Below the pieces are notes generated by a model. The model was not told the DNA's origin and made no database searches. It worked only from the letters and a program-made list of their open reading frames with translations. Shown here in pieces: positions 34,174 to 43,159 of a stretch of DNA of 64,000 nt. Each line of letters begins with the position of its first letter. Position 1 is the first letter of the stretch. Location of the stretch: positions 5,770,501-5,834,500 of the forward strand of contig NZ_RCHV01000002.1 of the NCBI RefSeq assembly GCF_003665095.1, read 5' to 3'. Made by a program: the position numbers and the translations under genes. Source of the stretch: Streptomyces sp. Z26 (GTDB lineage: Bacteria; Actinomycetota; Actinomycetes; Streptomycetales; Streptomycetaceae).

Positions 34174-35762
34174 GCGGGGACACGACGGAAGAGGCGGCCC
34201 GGCGGCGTACGTTCGCGGTGATCAGCCACCCCGACGCGGGCAAGTCGACGCTCACGGAGGCGCTGGCGCTGCACGCGCACGCCATCACCTCGGCGGGCGC
34301 GGTGCACGGCAAGTCCGGGCGGCGCGGAGTGTCCTCCGACTGGATGGAGATGGAGCAGGCGCGCGGCATCTCGGTCACGTCCGCGGTGCTCCAGTTCCCG
34401 CACCGGGGGCAGGTGATGAACCTGCTGGACACCCCCGGCCACGCCGACTTCTCCGAGGACACGTACCGCGTGCTCGCCGCCGTCGACTGCGCGGTGATGC
34501 TCGTCGACGCCGCCAAGGGGCTGGAGGAGCAGACGCGCAAGCTGTTCGACGTCTGCCGCCACCGCGGCGTCCCAGTGATCACCTTCATCAACAAGTGGGA
34601 CCGGCCGGGCCGGGACGCGCTGGAGCTGCTGGACGAGATCGAGAGCGAGTTCCGGCTCAAGCCCACCCCGGTGACCTGGCCCGTGGGCGGACCGGGCCAC
34701 ATGCGCGGCCTGGTCGACGTACGCGACCCCGACCGCATGCTGCGCTACACGCGGGCACCCGGCGGCGCCAAGGAGGCCGTCGAGGAGGTGCTCGACGCGG
34801 CCGAGGCGGAGCAGGCCGTCGGCGCCGACTGGGAGCAGGCGGTCGAGGAACTGTCGCTGCTGCGGGAGACCGGCGGCACGTACGACCCGGAGTCGTTCCT
34901 GGCGGGCAAGTCCACCCCCGTCTTCTTCGGCGCGGCGATCTCCAACATCGGCGTACGGCTGCTGCTGGACGCCGTCGTCGACATGGCCCCCGCGCCCGGA
35001 CCGCGCCCGCTGGCCGACGGCGGGGAACGGCCGCTGGACGCGCCGTTCTCCGGGCTGGTGTTCAAGGTGCAGGCGAACATGGACCGTTCGCACCGCGACC
35101 GCATCGCGTTCGTGCGGGTCTGCTCGGGCGTCTTCGAGCGCGGCATGACGGTGACCCGGGCCGCGACCGGCAAGCCGTTCGCCACCAAGTACGCGCACAG
35201 CGTCTTCGGGCAGGACCGCTCGTCGCTGGAGACCGCCTACCCGGGGGACGTCGTCGGACTGGTCAACGCCGGTGCCCTGCGCGTCGGCGACACCCTCTAC
35301 GCGGAGCGGAAGGCGGTCTTCCCGGGGATGCCGACGTTCGCGCCGGAGCACTTCTCCGTGGTGCGCCCGGTCGACATCGGGCGCACGAAGCAGTTCCGCC
35401 GGGGCATCGCGCAGCTGGACGAGGAGGGCGTGGTCCAGGTGCTGGTCTCGGACCGGCGCGGGGAGCAGGCGCCGGTGCTGGCGGCGGTGGGACCGATGCA
35501 GTTCGACGTGGTGCAGCACCGGATGGAGAACGAGTTCACCGCGCCCGTACGGCTCGAACCGCTCCCGTACTCCGCCGCGCGGGCGACGGACGCGGTGGGC
35601 GCCGAGCAGCTGAACAAGTCGCGGCTGGTGCACGGCGAGGCGATGCACCGCGCGCGCGACGGGGTGTGGCTGGGGCTGTTCCCGAGCAAGTGGCACATCA
35701 GCTCGTTCGAGCGGGAGTTCCCGGACAGTCCGCTGGAGGCACTGATCGCGGCCCACGAGTAG
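34170..35762 (+). CDS. prfC: Peptide chain release factor 3
   Basis: A 530-aa translational GTPase that removes RF1/RF2 from the ribosome after peptide release. G motifs: SHPDAGKST (19-27), DTPGH (87-91), NKWD (141-144); the switch-I block GVSSDWMEMEQARGISVTSA is typical of RF3 and separates it from EF-G. Domains II and III follow with FKVQANMDRSHRDRIAFVR and VGPMQFDVVQHRMENEF. GTG 34170 overlaps the stop of a 15-codon ORF. A hairpin at 35784 closes the gene. Confidence 0.95.
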   Translation: MSGDTTEEAARRRTFAVISHPDAGKSTLTEALALHAHAITSAGAVHGKSGRRGVSSDWMEMEQARGISVTSAVLQFPHRGQVMNLLDTPGHADFSEDTYRVLAAVDCAVMLVDAAKGLEEQTRKLFDVCRHRGVPVITFINKWDRPGRDALELLDEIESEFRLKPTPVTWPVGGPGHMRGLVDVRDPDRMLRYTRAPGGAKEAVEEVLDAAEAEQAVGADWEQAVEELSLLRETGGTYDPESFLAGKSTPVFFGAAISNIGVRLLLDAVVDMAPAPGPRPLADGGERPLDAPFSGLVFKVQANMDRSHRDRIAFVRVCSGVFERGMTVTRAATGKPFATKYAHSVFGQDRSSLETAYPGDVVGLVNAGALRVGDTLYAERKAVFPGMPTFAPEHFSVVRPVDIGRTKQFRRGIAQLDEEGVVQVLVSDRRGEQAPVLAAVGPMQFDVVQHRMENEFTAPVRLEPLPYSAARATDAVGAEQLNKSRLVHGEAMHRARDGVWLGLFPSKWHISSFEREFPDSPLEALIAAHE

Positions 35763-35783
35763 CACGCGGGCCGCGAGTGGCCG

Positions 35784-35804
35784 CCGGGCGGGGGCGCCGC
35801 CCGG
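35784..35804. terminator. Hairpin after prfC
   Basis: CCGGGCGG and CCGCCCGG form an 8-bp stem with a five-base loop 21 bp past the stop. Confidence 0.45.
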
Positions 35805-35981
35805 GTGCGGCGCGCTGTCGCCTGTCGTGAGTACGGATCCGGGAGCGGCCGGAAACTCATCGCTCCGCGCGCGGTGAAATGGCCCCCTGTCCGCGTGCGA
35901 AGTCGTCCACCGCGCGCGCGGAGCGCGATTTCCCGCGGATACCCGACAGGGGGTGTCCGTTTCGGGGGTGACGATGGCGCC

Positions 35982-36491
35982 ATGACGACCAGTTGGGCCG
36001 ACTTCGCCTCGGCCGCACCCGCGCACGCCGCACTCGTACGGAAGCGCTTCGGCGCGCACCGGCACCACGTACTGGCCACCCTGCGCGCCGACGGCTCGCC
36101 ACGCGTCACCGGCCTGGAGGCGGACATCAGCGGCGGCGAACTGTGGCTCGGCATGATGCCCGGCTCCCGCAAGGCGCTCGACCTGCGGCGCGATCCCCGT
36201 TTCGCGCTGCACGCCAACCCCGGCGCGGGTACGGAGATGGAGGACGGCGACGTGCGGGTCGCGGGCCGGGCCGTGGAGGTGACCGACCCGGGAACGCTGG
36301 CGCGCTACGCGGACGCGGCGCCGGAGGGGGAGCGCCCGGAGGTCTTCCACCTGTTCCGCGCGGATCTGACGGAGGTGGTGCGCACGTACCTCGTGCTCCC
36401 CGACATGTGCCTCGACGTCTGGCGGCCGGGCGCCCCCCTGCGGACCCTCCGGCGGGGGAACGACGACGCCCCCGCGCGCGAGGACCCGTGA
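35982..36491 (+). CDS. Pyridoxamine 5'-phosphate oxidase-like flavoprotein
   Basis: A 169-aa split-beta-barrel protein of the PPOX class. The core is HHVLATLRADGSPRVTGLEA, GELWLGMMPGSRKALDLRRD and RFALHANPG. Such proteins bind FMN or F420; the biochemical role of this subgroup is not known. ATG 35982 has no clear RBS and CGATGG lies at a -10-like distance, so a leaderless message is likely. Stands alone between prfC and a DUF2071 gene. Confidence 0.85.
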   Translation: MTTSWADFASAAPAHAALVRKRFGAHRHHVLATLRADGSPRVTGLEADISGGELWLGMMPGSRKALDLRRDPRFALHANPGAGTEMEDGDVRVAGRAVEVTDPGTLARYADAAPEGERPEVFHLFRADLTEVVRTYLVLPDMCLDVWRPGAPLRTLRRGNDDAPAREDP

Positions 36492-36597
36492 CGGGGGTGT
36501 GAGCGGCGGGCTCCGACGGGAGCACGCGCGTGCCGGGCGGCGGAAGGGGAACGGACCCGGCGGTGGCCGTCCCCCGGCGCTCTGCGAGTCTGGCCCC

Positions 36598-37383
36598 GTG
36601 CCCCGCACACCACCGAGCCGTACGCCCCCGGGCGGGCCGCCGGAGCCCGTCACCGCCGATCCCCCCGGTGCCGTCGCCAGCCCGCTGCTCACGCAGTCCT
36701 GGCTCGATCTCGCCTTCCTGCACTGGGCGGTGGCGCCCGAGGACGTCGTGGGACTGCTCCCGCCGGACGCGGTGCCCGACACGTTCGACGGCGCGACGTA
36801 CGTGGGGCTGGTCGCGTTCCGCATGCACCGCGTGGGGTGGCTGCGGCTCCCCGGTGTGCCGTACCTCGGCACCTTCCCCGAGACCAACGTCCGCCTCTAC
36901 TCGGTCGACGCCCACGGTCGGCGCGGTGTGGTCTTCCGCTCCCTGGACGCCTCGCGCCTGGTGCCGGTGCTGATGGGCCGGACCGGTTTCGGGCTGCCGT
37001 ACGTGTGGTCGCGGATGTCCGTGCGCGACGCGGGCGACACCGTCACGTACGCCAGCTCCCGGCGTTGGCCGGGACCGCGCGGCGCGCACTGCCGGATCAC
37101 GGTGTGCAAAGGGGAACGGATCGCGGAGCCGACGGAGTTGGAGCACTTCCTGACTGCGCGCTGGGGCATGCACAGCGCGTTCCTCGGCCGCTCCCTCTAC
37201 CTGCCGAACGTCCACCCGCGCTGGCCCCTGCACCGTGCCGCACTGGTCCGGTGCGACGAGGACCTGGTCGCGGCCGCGGGACTGCCCGCGCCCTCGGGGG
37301 AGCCGGTGAGCGTGCTGTACTCGCCCGGCGTCCCGGTGCGCTTCGGCCGCCCCGCGCGCCCCGCGGGTATCCCGACGTCCTGA
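36598..37383 (+). CDS. DUF2071 (YqjF-like) protein
   Basis: A 261-aa protein. DUF2071 features run from LLTQSWLDLAFLHWAVAPED through TYVGLVAFRMHRVGWLRLPG, FPETNVRLYSVD and the C-terminal LEHFLTARWGMHSAFLGRSL. GTG 36598 is picked since the upstream frame lacks an RBS and GAGTCT lies seven bases before it as a leaderless -10. Function unknown; the fold is related to acetoacetate decarboxylase-like proteins. Confidence 0.82.
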   Translation: MPRTPPSRTPPGGPPEPVTADPPGAVASPLLTQSWLDLAFLHWAVAPEDVVGLLPPDAVPDTFDGATYVGLVAFRMHRVGWLRLPGVPYLGTFPETNVRLYSVDAHGRRGVVFRSLDASRLVPVLMGRTGFGLPYVWSRMSVRDAGDTVTYASSRRWPGPRGAHCRITVCKGERIAEPTELEHFLTARWGMHSAFLGRSLYLPNVHPRWPLHRAALVRCDEDLVAAAGLPAPSGEPVSVLYSPGVPVRFGRPARPAGIPTS

Positions 37384-37473
37384 GCCCGTGGCGGCCGTTC
37401 CCGCCAGCAACGGCATATGCCAACCCGTCGGAGTCCGTCGTGGCCGTCCCCGAAGCGTGCAAGCGTGGTCGCC

Positions 37474-37536
37474 CGCGCACCGCGCACCGCGTACCGAACA
37501 GCGCGTACCGCACGGCGCACCGCTCACCGCACAGCG
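37474..37536. repeat. Nine-unit 7-bp periodic repeat
   Basis: From 37474 the sequence breaks into heptamers: CGCGCAC twice, CGCGTAC, CGAACAG, CGCGTAC, CGCACGG, CGCACCG, CTCACCG, CACAGCG. The first five are close copies and the rest are degenerate. It ends right at the RBS of the methyltransferase gene. Probably replication slippage; it may also affect the leader's structure. Confidence 0.65.
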
Positions 37537-37560
37537 ACGAAGGACGATGAGGACCACCCG

Positions 37561-38376
37561 ATGACGCAATCCGAGGACACACCGCCGCGCACCTCCACGG
37601 GAGCCCTCGACGTCTCCGTGCCGCACTCCGCCCGGATCTGGAACTACTGGCTGGGCGGCAAGGACAACTACGAGGTGGACCGCGTCGCGGGGGAGGCGTA
37701 CAAGCAGGTCTACCCCGATATCGAGTACATGGCCCGCGCCGCCCGGGACTTCCTCACCCGCGCCGTCGCCCACCTGGCGGGCGAGGTGGGCGTACGCCAG
37801 TTCCTCGACATCGGCACCGGCCTGCCCGCGGCGGACAACACCCACCAGGTCGCCCTGCGCAGCTCGCCGGACTGCCGCGTGGTCTACGTCGACAACGACC
37901 CCATGGTCCTCACCCACGCCCGCGCGATCCTCACCGACCCGACCGGGGCCGGCACCCCGCGCGTGACCTACGTCGACGCCGACGTGCACGCACCGGAGCA
38001 CATCCTCGAAACGGCGCGCCGCCACCTCGACTTCGAGCAGCCCGTCGCCCTGATGCTGATGGGCATCCTCGGGCACGTCGACAGCTACGACGAGGCCCGT
38101 TCCATCGTCGCCCGCCTCCTCGAACCCCTGCCGTCCGGCAGCTATCTGGTGCTCTACGAGAGCACCGACGGCGACGCCGAACTGCGGGACGCCCAGCAGG
38201 GCTACGACGACGGCGGCTCGATCCCGTACCGCCTGCGGAGCGTCGAGCAGATGACGCGGTACTTCGACGGCCTCGACCTCGTCGAGCCGGGGATCGCGTC
38301 CTGCTCGCACTGGCGCGCGCCGATCGCGCCGCCACGGGAGGCGATGACCTTCGGGGGAGTGGGCCGCAAGCCCTGA
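37561..38376 (+). CDS. SAM-dependent methyltransferase (PF04672 type)
   Basis: A 271-aa actinobacterial S-adenosyl methyltransferase. Family marks are ARIWNYWLGGKDNYEVDRVA, the SAM site QFLDIGTGLPAADNTHQVA and RVVYVDNDPMVLTHARAIL, and LMLMGILGHVDSYDEA. These genes are abundant in Streptomyces and substrates are unknown. ATG 37561 follows GAAGGA; the leader contains a heptamer array. Confidence 0.9.
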   Translation: MTQSEDTPPRTSTGALDVSVPHSARIWNYWLGGKDNYEVDRVAGEAYKQVYPDIEYMARAARDFLTRAVAHLAGEVGVRQFLDIGTGLPAADNTHQVALRSSPDCRVVYVDNDPMVLTHARAILTDPTGAGTPRVTYVDADVHAPEHILETARRHLDFEQPVALMLMGILGHVDSYDEARSIVARLLEPLPSGSYLVLYESTDGDAELRDAQQGYDDGGSIPYRLRSVEQMTRYFDGLDLVEPGIASCSHWRAPIAPPREAMTFGGVGRKP

Positions 38377-38413
38377 CCGGCGGACCGGCCGTCCGGGGCG
38401 GGTGGCCCGGTCC

Positions 38414-39469
38414 TCAGAGCAGCGTCAACTGCTGCGCGTGCACGCCCTCGTCGGGCGCGTCGTCGTCCGTACCGCCCCCGCCCCCGCCGCCCCGCCCCGG
38501 GTGCCCCGGCGGCAGCCGGTGCGCGCCGGGGGAGGCGGGCCCGATGCCGTACTCGGTGGCCAGCTCGTGCACCTGTCCGGTGACGCGCCGCTGGTACCAC
38601 TTCGGGGCGTACGCGCCGTCCGCGTACAGCGCCTCGTAGTGCCGTACGAGCCCCGGGTGGTGGCGGCCGAGCCACCGCGTGTACCACTCGCGCGCCCCCG
38701 GCCGCAGGTGCAGCGTCAGCGGTGTGACGGAGGTGGCCCCGGCGGCGGCCACGGCCCGTACGGTCGCGCGCAGTTGGGCCGGGGAGTCGCTGAGGAACGG
38801 GAGGACCGGGGCCATCAGGACGCCGCACGGTATGCCGTGCTCCGCGAGCGTGCGGACGACGTCCAGACGGCGCTCGGGGGCGGGCGTGCCCGGTTCGACG
38901 GAGCGCCACAGCTCCTCGTCGGTGAAGCCGACGGAGACGGAGACGCCGACGTCCGCGACGGCCGCGGCGGAGCGCAGCAGGGCCAGGTCGCGCAGGATCA
39001 GCGTGCCCTTGGTGAGGATCGAGAACGGGTTGGCGTGGTCGCGCAGCGCGGTGAGGATGCCGGGCATCAACGAATACCGGCCTTCCGCCCGTTGGTAGCA
39101 GTCGACGTTCGTGCCCATCGCGATGTGCTCGCCCTGCCAGCGGCGCGCGCCGAGTTCGCGGCGGAGCAGGGCGGGCGCGTTCACCTTGACGACGATCTGT
39201 GAGTCGAAGCCCGCCCCGGTGTCCAGGTCGAGGTAGCGGTGGGTGTTGCGCGCGAAGCAGTAGACGCACGCGTGCGTGCAGCCCCGGTACGGGTTGACGG
39301 TCCATTCGAACGGCATCCGGGAGGCCCCCGGCACCCGGTTCACGATCGAGCGCGCGCGGACCTCGTGGAAGGTGACGCCCCGGAACTCGGGGGTGTCGAA
39401 CGTACGGGTGACGACCTCACTGCCGAAGAGCGCGGCCGGGCCGTCGCCGTTCAGGTTGTCCCAGCGCAT
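38414..39469 (-). CDS. Rv2578c-type radical SAM protein (spore photoproduct lyase-like)
   Basis: A 351-aa radical SAM enzyme. The Fe-S cluster ligands are Cys64, Cys68 and Cys71 (CTHACVYC), in the Rv2578c-family context WTVNPYRGCTHACVYCFARN. Conserved NVDCYQRAEGRY and ILTKGTLILRD follow. ATG 39469 has AGGAGGACCGC in front. A GAAC-N4-GTTC LexA-like box overlaps its promoter, consistent with a DNA-damage role; the mycobacterial homologue is, as I recall, SOS-linked. A disordered Gly-rich stretch lies near the C-terminus. Confidence 0.9.
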   Translation of the reverse strand: MRWDNLNGDGPAALFGSEVVTRTFDTPEFRGVTFHEVRARSIVNRVPGASRMPFEWTVNPYRGCTHACVYCFARNTHRYLDLDTGAGFDSQIVVKVNAPALLRRELGARRWQGEHIAMGTNVDCYQRAEGRYSLMPGILTALRDHANPFSILTKGTLILRDLALLRSAAAVADVGVSVSVGFTDEELWRSVEPGTPAPERRLDVVRTLAEHGIPCGVLMAPVLPFLSDSPAQLRATVRAVAAAGATSVTPLTLHLRPGAREWYTRWLGRHHPGLVRHYEALYADGAYAPKWYQRRVTGQVHELATEYGIGPASPGAHRLPPGHPGRGGGGGGGTDDDAPDEGVHAQQLTLL

Positions 39470-39516
39470 GCGGTCCTCCTTGGTGGTCCCGGGTGGTCCG
39501 GACGATGCCGTGAATA

Positions 39517-39544
39517 GAACACCTGTTCCCATGCTAGCGGTCAA
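39517..39544 (-). promoter_or_regulatory. LexA-like SOS box and promoter
   Basis: GAACACCTGTTC (39517-39528) matches the actinobacterial LexA consensus GAAC-N4-GTTC exactly. Seen on the minus strand, TTGACC (39544-39539) is the -35, and the box overlaps the expected -10, so bound LexA would block the radical SAM gene 48 bp downstream. Confidence 0.7.
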
Positions 39545-39639
39545 CCCGGATTTTGGCGGGGGCGGCGCGGGTGGTTGGCTGGGCCCGGGTCGCCGGGGGC
39601 GAGCGCGACCGGACACAGGCGACGACCACAGGAGGAGCG

Positions 39640-40086
39640 ATGGGGCAGGTCGAGGCGGCCACCCAGCGGGAGATCAAGGCGAAGCCGGAGGACGTCTTCG
39701 GCGCCCTGGCCGACTACGCCGGGACCCGGGGGAAGGTGCTGCCGCAGCACTTCAGCGAGTACGAGGTGCGCGAGGGCGGCGACGGCGAGGGCACCCTCGT
39801 CCACTGGAAGCTCCAGGCGACGAGCAAGAGGGTGCGCGACTGCCTCCTCGACGTCACGGAACCGGCCGACGGCGAACTCGTCGAGAAGGACCGCAACTCC
39901 TCGATGGTCACCACCTGGCGCGTCACCCCGGGCGCGGAGGCGGGCGCGTCGCGCGTCACCGTGACGACGGTGTGGGACGGCGCGGGCGGCATCGGCGGCT
40001 TCTTCGAGAAGACCTTCGCGCCCAAGGGCCTCGCGCGCATCCACGACGAGGTCCTCGCCAACCTGGCGGCCGAGACGGAGAAGTAG
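39640..40086 (+). CDS. SRPBCC-domain protein
   Basis: A 148-aa START/polyketide-cyclase-like (SRPBCC) protein: REIKAKPEDVFGALADYAGT at the N-terminus, VHWKLQATSKRVRDCLLDVT in the beta-sheet, and an amphipathic C-terminal helix GLARIHDEVLANLAAETE. Usually binds a hydrophobic ligand. ATG 39640 has AGGAGGAG at ideal distance. It is divergent from the SOS-type radical SAM gene. Confidence 0.85.
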   Translation: MGQVEAATQREIKAKPEDVFGALADYAGTRGKVLPQHFSEYEVREGGDGEGTLVHWKLQATSKRVRDCLLDVTEPADGELVEKDRNSSMVTTWRVTPGAEAGASRVTVTTVWDGAGGIGGFFEKTFAPKGLARIHDEVLANLAAETEK

Positions 40087-40093
40087 ACCGGGC

Positions 40094-40129
40094 GGGTCCG
40101 TACGGCCGCGTAGGCCGCTGTACGGACCC
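40094..40129. terminator. Terminator of the SRPBCC gene
   Basis: GGGTCCGTAC and its complement form a perfect 10-bp stem with an inner GGCC/GGCC pair, seven bases past the stop. Confidence 0.7.
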
Positions 40130-40453
40130 GAACGGGCCTGACACGCAACGGAGTCGGGCGCGGGTCGGGGAACGCCGGGCGGTGGTGCGCCGGTGCCCCC
40201 GACGCCGTCCGGGTACTCCCCCCGAGTAGTCGTACGCTCACCGGATCGGGTGGTCTTCGCGGGGTCGGGGCGTACGCCGGTCGCGTCCGCCCCCGTCGCG
40301 AAAGCCCCTGATGAGCGCCCGACAGGAGCCCGGGGCAACGGAGTTGGGGCGGCGGAAGCGCCCCCTCCGGTGGCCCTGTCGCGACTTGCTGCCCCTTGTG
40401 GCTTGGTGCGAGAAATATGCGCACTTGGCGACTCGGGGCAGGGAGTGAATGTG
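40130..40453. other. Leader region of the MFS gene, no gene seen
   Basis: 324 bp between the SRPBCC terminator and the MFS start. Codon bias is lost and no family is recognisable in any frame. A locally AT-rich spot (GAGAAATATGCGC, about 40409-40422) may be promoter. A GAAA...CTGATGAG string near 40299-40315 recalls a hammerhead core but the order is wrong (see rejected items). Confidence 0.4.
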
Positions 40454-43051
40454 ATGGGCGGGACCACGCTGGAGAGCGCCAGCGACCCGGCGTGGCCCGC
40501 GGCCGTCGAGGTCACCCTGGAGATCCCCGACTACGGGACGCCCGCGCGCCGTACGGCCGGTGGCGCGGGCGCGGACCTCGGTACGGGCGCGGGCGCGGGC
40601 TTCTTCGCCGACGGCGGGGACGTCGTGGGCGACACCCACGGACCGCACGGCACGGGCGACGGCCCCGGGGGCCCGGCGCTGCGCGGCGGCGCGGCCGTAC
40701 CGCCGCCGCGCGAACCGGCCGAGGCGTCACCGGCCGGGCTCAGCCCGCGCCGCGTGCGGGTCGTCGTCTTCGTCCTCATGCTCGCGATGCTGCTCGCCGC
40801 GCTGGAGCAGACGATCGTCGCCACCGCGCTCCCCGAGATCGTCGGTGACCTGCACGGCCTGGACCGGATGTCCTGGGCCGTCACCTCGTACCTGCTCGCC
40901 GCCACCATCGGGCTGCCCGTCTACGGGAAGCTGGGCGACCTCTTCGGGCGCAAGGGCGTCTTCCTCTTCGCGATCGTCGTCTTCGTCATCGGCTCCGGAC
41001 TGGCGGGCTGGTCGCGGTCGATGAGCGAGCTGATCGCGTTCCGCGCCGTGCAGGGCGTCGGCGCGGGCGGCCTGATGATCGGCGTCCAGGCGATCATCGC
41101 GGACATCGTCCCGCCCCGTGCGCGCGCCCGCTACATGGGCGTGGTCGGCGCCGCGTTCGGGCTCGCGTCGGTCGCGGGACCGCTGCTCGGCGGCTGGTTC
41201 ACGGACGAGATGTCCTGGCGCTGGTGCTTCTACGTCAACGTGCCCTTCGGCCTCGTCACCCTCGTCGTCACCGCCGTCGTGCTCAAGCTCCCCGCCCCCG
41301 GCGGCCGTCCGCGCCTCGACGTGCTCGGCGCGCTGCTGCTCGCCGCGTTCTCCACCTGCCTGGTGCTGCTGACCAGTTGGGGCGGCACCGAGTACGACTG
41401 GGACGACCCGGTCGTCCTCGGCCTCGGCGCGGGGGCGGTCGCCAGCGGCGTGCTGTTCTTCGTCGCGGAGCACTTCGCGCGCGAACCGGTCATCCCGCTG
41501 CGGCTGTTCCGCGACTCCGTCTTCAACCTCACCGGGCTGATCGGCGCCGTCGTCGGCGTCGCCCTCTTCGGCGCCGCCAGCTACCTGCCGAGCTACCTCC
41601 AGATGGTCGACGGCGCCAGCGCCACCGAGTCGGGGCTGCTCATGCTCCCGATGATGGGCGGGCTCGTCGTTGCCTCCATGGTCTCCGGCCAACTCATCTC
41701 GCGCAGCGGCCGCTACCGCCTCTGGCCGATCCTCGGCTGCGCCCTGTCGGCTGCGGGCATGTGGCTGCTGTCCGGGCTGGAGGCGGACACCAGCCGCACC
41801 ACGTACAGCGTCTGGATGGCGGTCCTCGGCCTCGGTGTCGGCTGCGTGCTGCCGGTGCTGATCCTCGCCGTGCAGAACTCCGTACCGGTCGCCGACCTCG
41901 GCACGGCCACCAGCGCCAACAACTACTTCCGCCAGATCGGCGGCAGCGTCGGCGCCGCCGTCTTCGGCACCCTCTTCACCCACCGCCTCGCGGATGCCCT
42001 CGCACGCGAACTGCCGCGCGACGCCCAGGAGTCGGGCGGCGCTGCGGGCGCGGAGCTGCCCGACCCGGAGGCGCTCACCCCGGCGCTGGTGCACGCGCTG
42101 CCGGACCCGCTGCGCGAGGCGTACGTGCTGGCGTACGCGGACGCGATGCCGCGCATCTTCCTGTACCTCGTGCCGGTGCTCGTCCTCGGGCTCCTGCTCG
42201 CCTTCCTGCTCAAGGAGAAACCACTGGTGTCCCAGACCACCCCCGTGCCCGAGGCCCGTTCCGGAGTCGACCCGCTCACGGCCCCGTACGGCGCCGGAGT
42301 GCCCGTCTGCGGCACCGTGCAGCACCACGACGGCACGACGGTGCCGCGCGCCGCGCTGACCCTCATCGACACCGGGGGACGGCAGGTCGGGCGCGGCGCG
42401 ACGGGGGACGACGGCCGGTACGCGCTCGGTACGCCGGGCCCCGGGGCGTACGTCCTGATCGCCGCGGCGGGCGGGCACCAGCCGCAGGCCGTCAGCGTGA
42501 CCGTCGCGGAACGCCCCGTCGAGCTGGACCTGGTGCTCGGCGGCGCGGGCCGTCTGGCGGGCTGCGTGCAGACCGCGGACGGTACGCCGGTGCGCGACGC
42601 GGCGGTGACCCTGACCGACGTGCGGGGCGAGGTCGTCGCCTCGACCCGCAGCGGGTCGGACGGCACGTACGTGCTCGGTGAACTCGTCGCGGGCGAGTAC
42701 ACGTTGGCGGCCAGCGCGCCCGCCTACCGCCCCTCGGCGCAGCCGGTGACCGTGCACGCCGCGCGGGAGACGCGGCTCGACGTCGAGCTGGCGGGCGGCG
42801 CGGTGCTGCGTGGCACCGTCCGCGCGCGCGGCGGCCGCCCGGTCGAGGACGCGCGGGTGACGCTGCTCGACGCTGCGGGCAACGTGGTGGACACCGCGAC
42901 CACGGAGGCGGACGGCAACTTCCGCTTCGTGGACCTGTCCTCCGGCGAGTACACGGTGATCGCCGCGGGCTACCCGCCGGTCGCCACGGTGCTGCACATC
43001 GCGGGCGGCGGCCGTACGGAGCGGGACCTCCAACTCGGCCACGAGGACTGA
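40454..43051 (+). CDS. DHA2-type MFS exporter with three C-terminal beta-sandwich repeats
   Basis: An 865-aa fusion. Residues about 95-580 are a 14-TM drug:H+ antiporter: LEQTIVATALPEIVGDLHGL (motif D1), GKLGDLFGRKGVFL (motif A) and GPLLGGWFTDEMSWRW (motif C). After TM14 (LYLVPVLVLGLLLAFLL), three carboxypeptidase-regulatory-like repeats follow at about 615-700, 700-780 and 780-862; each has a G-x-V, AxVTL-D, DGxYxL, GxYxL pattern. The first 90 residues are disordered. ATG 40454 follows GGGAG. With 14 TM segments the repeats would be cytoplasmic, which is unusual for this domain. Confidence 0.92.
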   Translation: MGGTTLESASDPAWPAAVEVTLEIPDYGTPARRTAGGAGADLGTGAGAGFFADGGDVVGDTHGPHGTGDGPGGPALRGGAAVPPPREPAEASPAGLSPRRVRVVVFVLMLAMLLAALEQTIVATALPEIVGDLHGLDRMSWAVTSYLLAATIGLPVYGKLGDLFGRKGVFLFAIVVFVIGSGLAGWSRSMSELIAFRAVQGVGAGGLMIGVQAIIADIVPPRARARYMGVVGAAFGLASVAGPLLGGWFTDEMSWRWCFYVNVPFGLVTLVVTAVVLKLPAPGGRPRLDVLGALLLAAFSTCLVLLTSWGGTEYDWDDPVVLGLGAGAVASGVLFFVAEHFAREPVIPLRLFRDSVFNLTGLIGAVVGVALFGAASYLPSYLQMVDGASATESGLLMLPMMGGLVVASMVSGQLISRSGRYRLWPILGCALSAAGMWLLSGLEADTSRTTYSVWMAVLGLGVGCVLPVLILAVQNSVPVADLGTATSANNYFRQIGGSVGAAVFGTLFTHRLADALARELPRDAQESGGAAGAELPDPEALTPALVHALPDPLREAYVLAYADAMPRIFLYLVPVLVLGLLLAFLLKEKPLVSQTTPVPEARSGVDPLTAPYGAGVPVCGTVQHHDGTTVPRAALTLIDTGGRQVGRGATGDDGRYALGTPGPGAYVLIAAAGGHQPQAVSVTVAERPVELDLVLGGAGRLAGCVQTADGTPVRDAAVTLTDVRGEVVASTRSGSDGTYVLGELVAGEYTLAASAPAYRPSAQPVTVHAARETRLDVELAGGAVLRGTVRARGGRPVEDARVTLLDAAGNVVDTATTEADGNFRFVDLSSGEYTVIAAGYPPVATVLHIAGGGRTERDLQLGHED

Positions 43052-43123
43052 CCTCCCGGCCGCTCGCGCCGACCTCCGACCGGGTGCCGCCGGTGTCCGG
43101 CCGTGCCCCGTCAACCCCCCTCG

Positions 43124-43159
43124 CCCGGGGCGTCCGCAGCCTGCCGCGGACGCCCCGGG
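43124..43159. terminator. Terminator of the MFS gene
   Basis: A perfect 14-bp stem, CCCGGGGCGTCCGC and its complement, with an eight-base loop, 73 bp past the stop. Confidence 0.7.

Noticed and set aside
40295..40325. GAAA followed by CTGATGAG, recalling a hammerhead ribozyme
   Set aside because: Only five bases separate GAAA from CTGATGAG, so there is no room for stems III and I, and no second GAAA follows at the right place.
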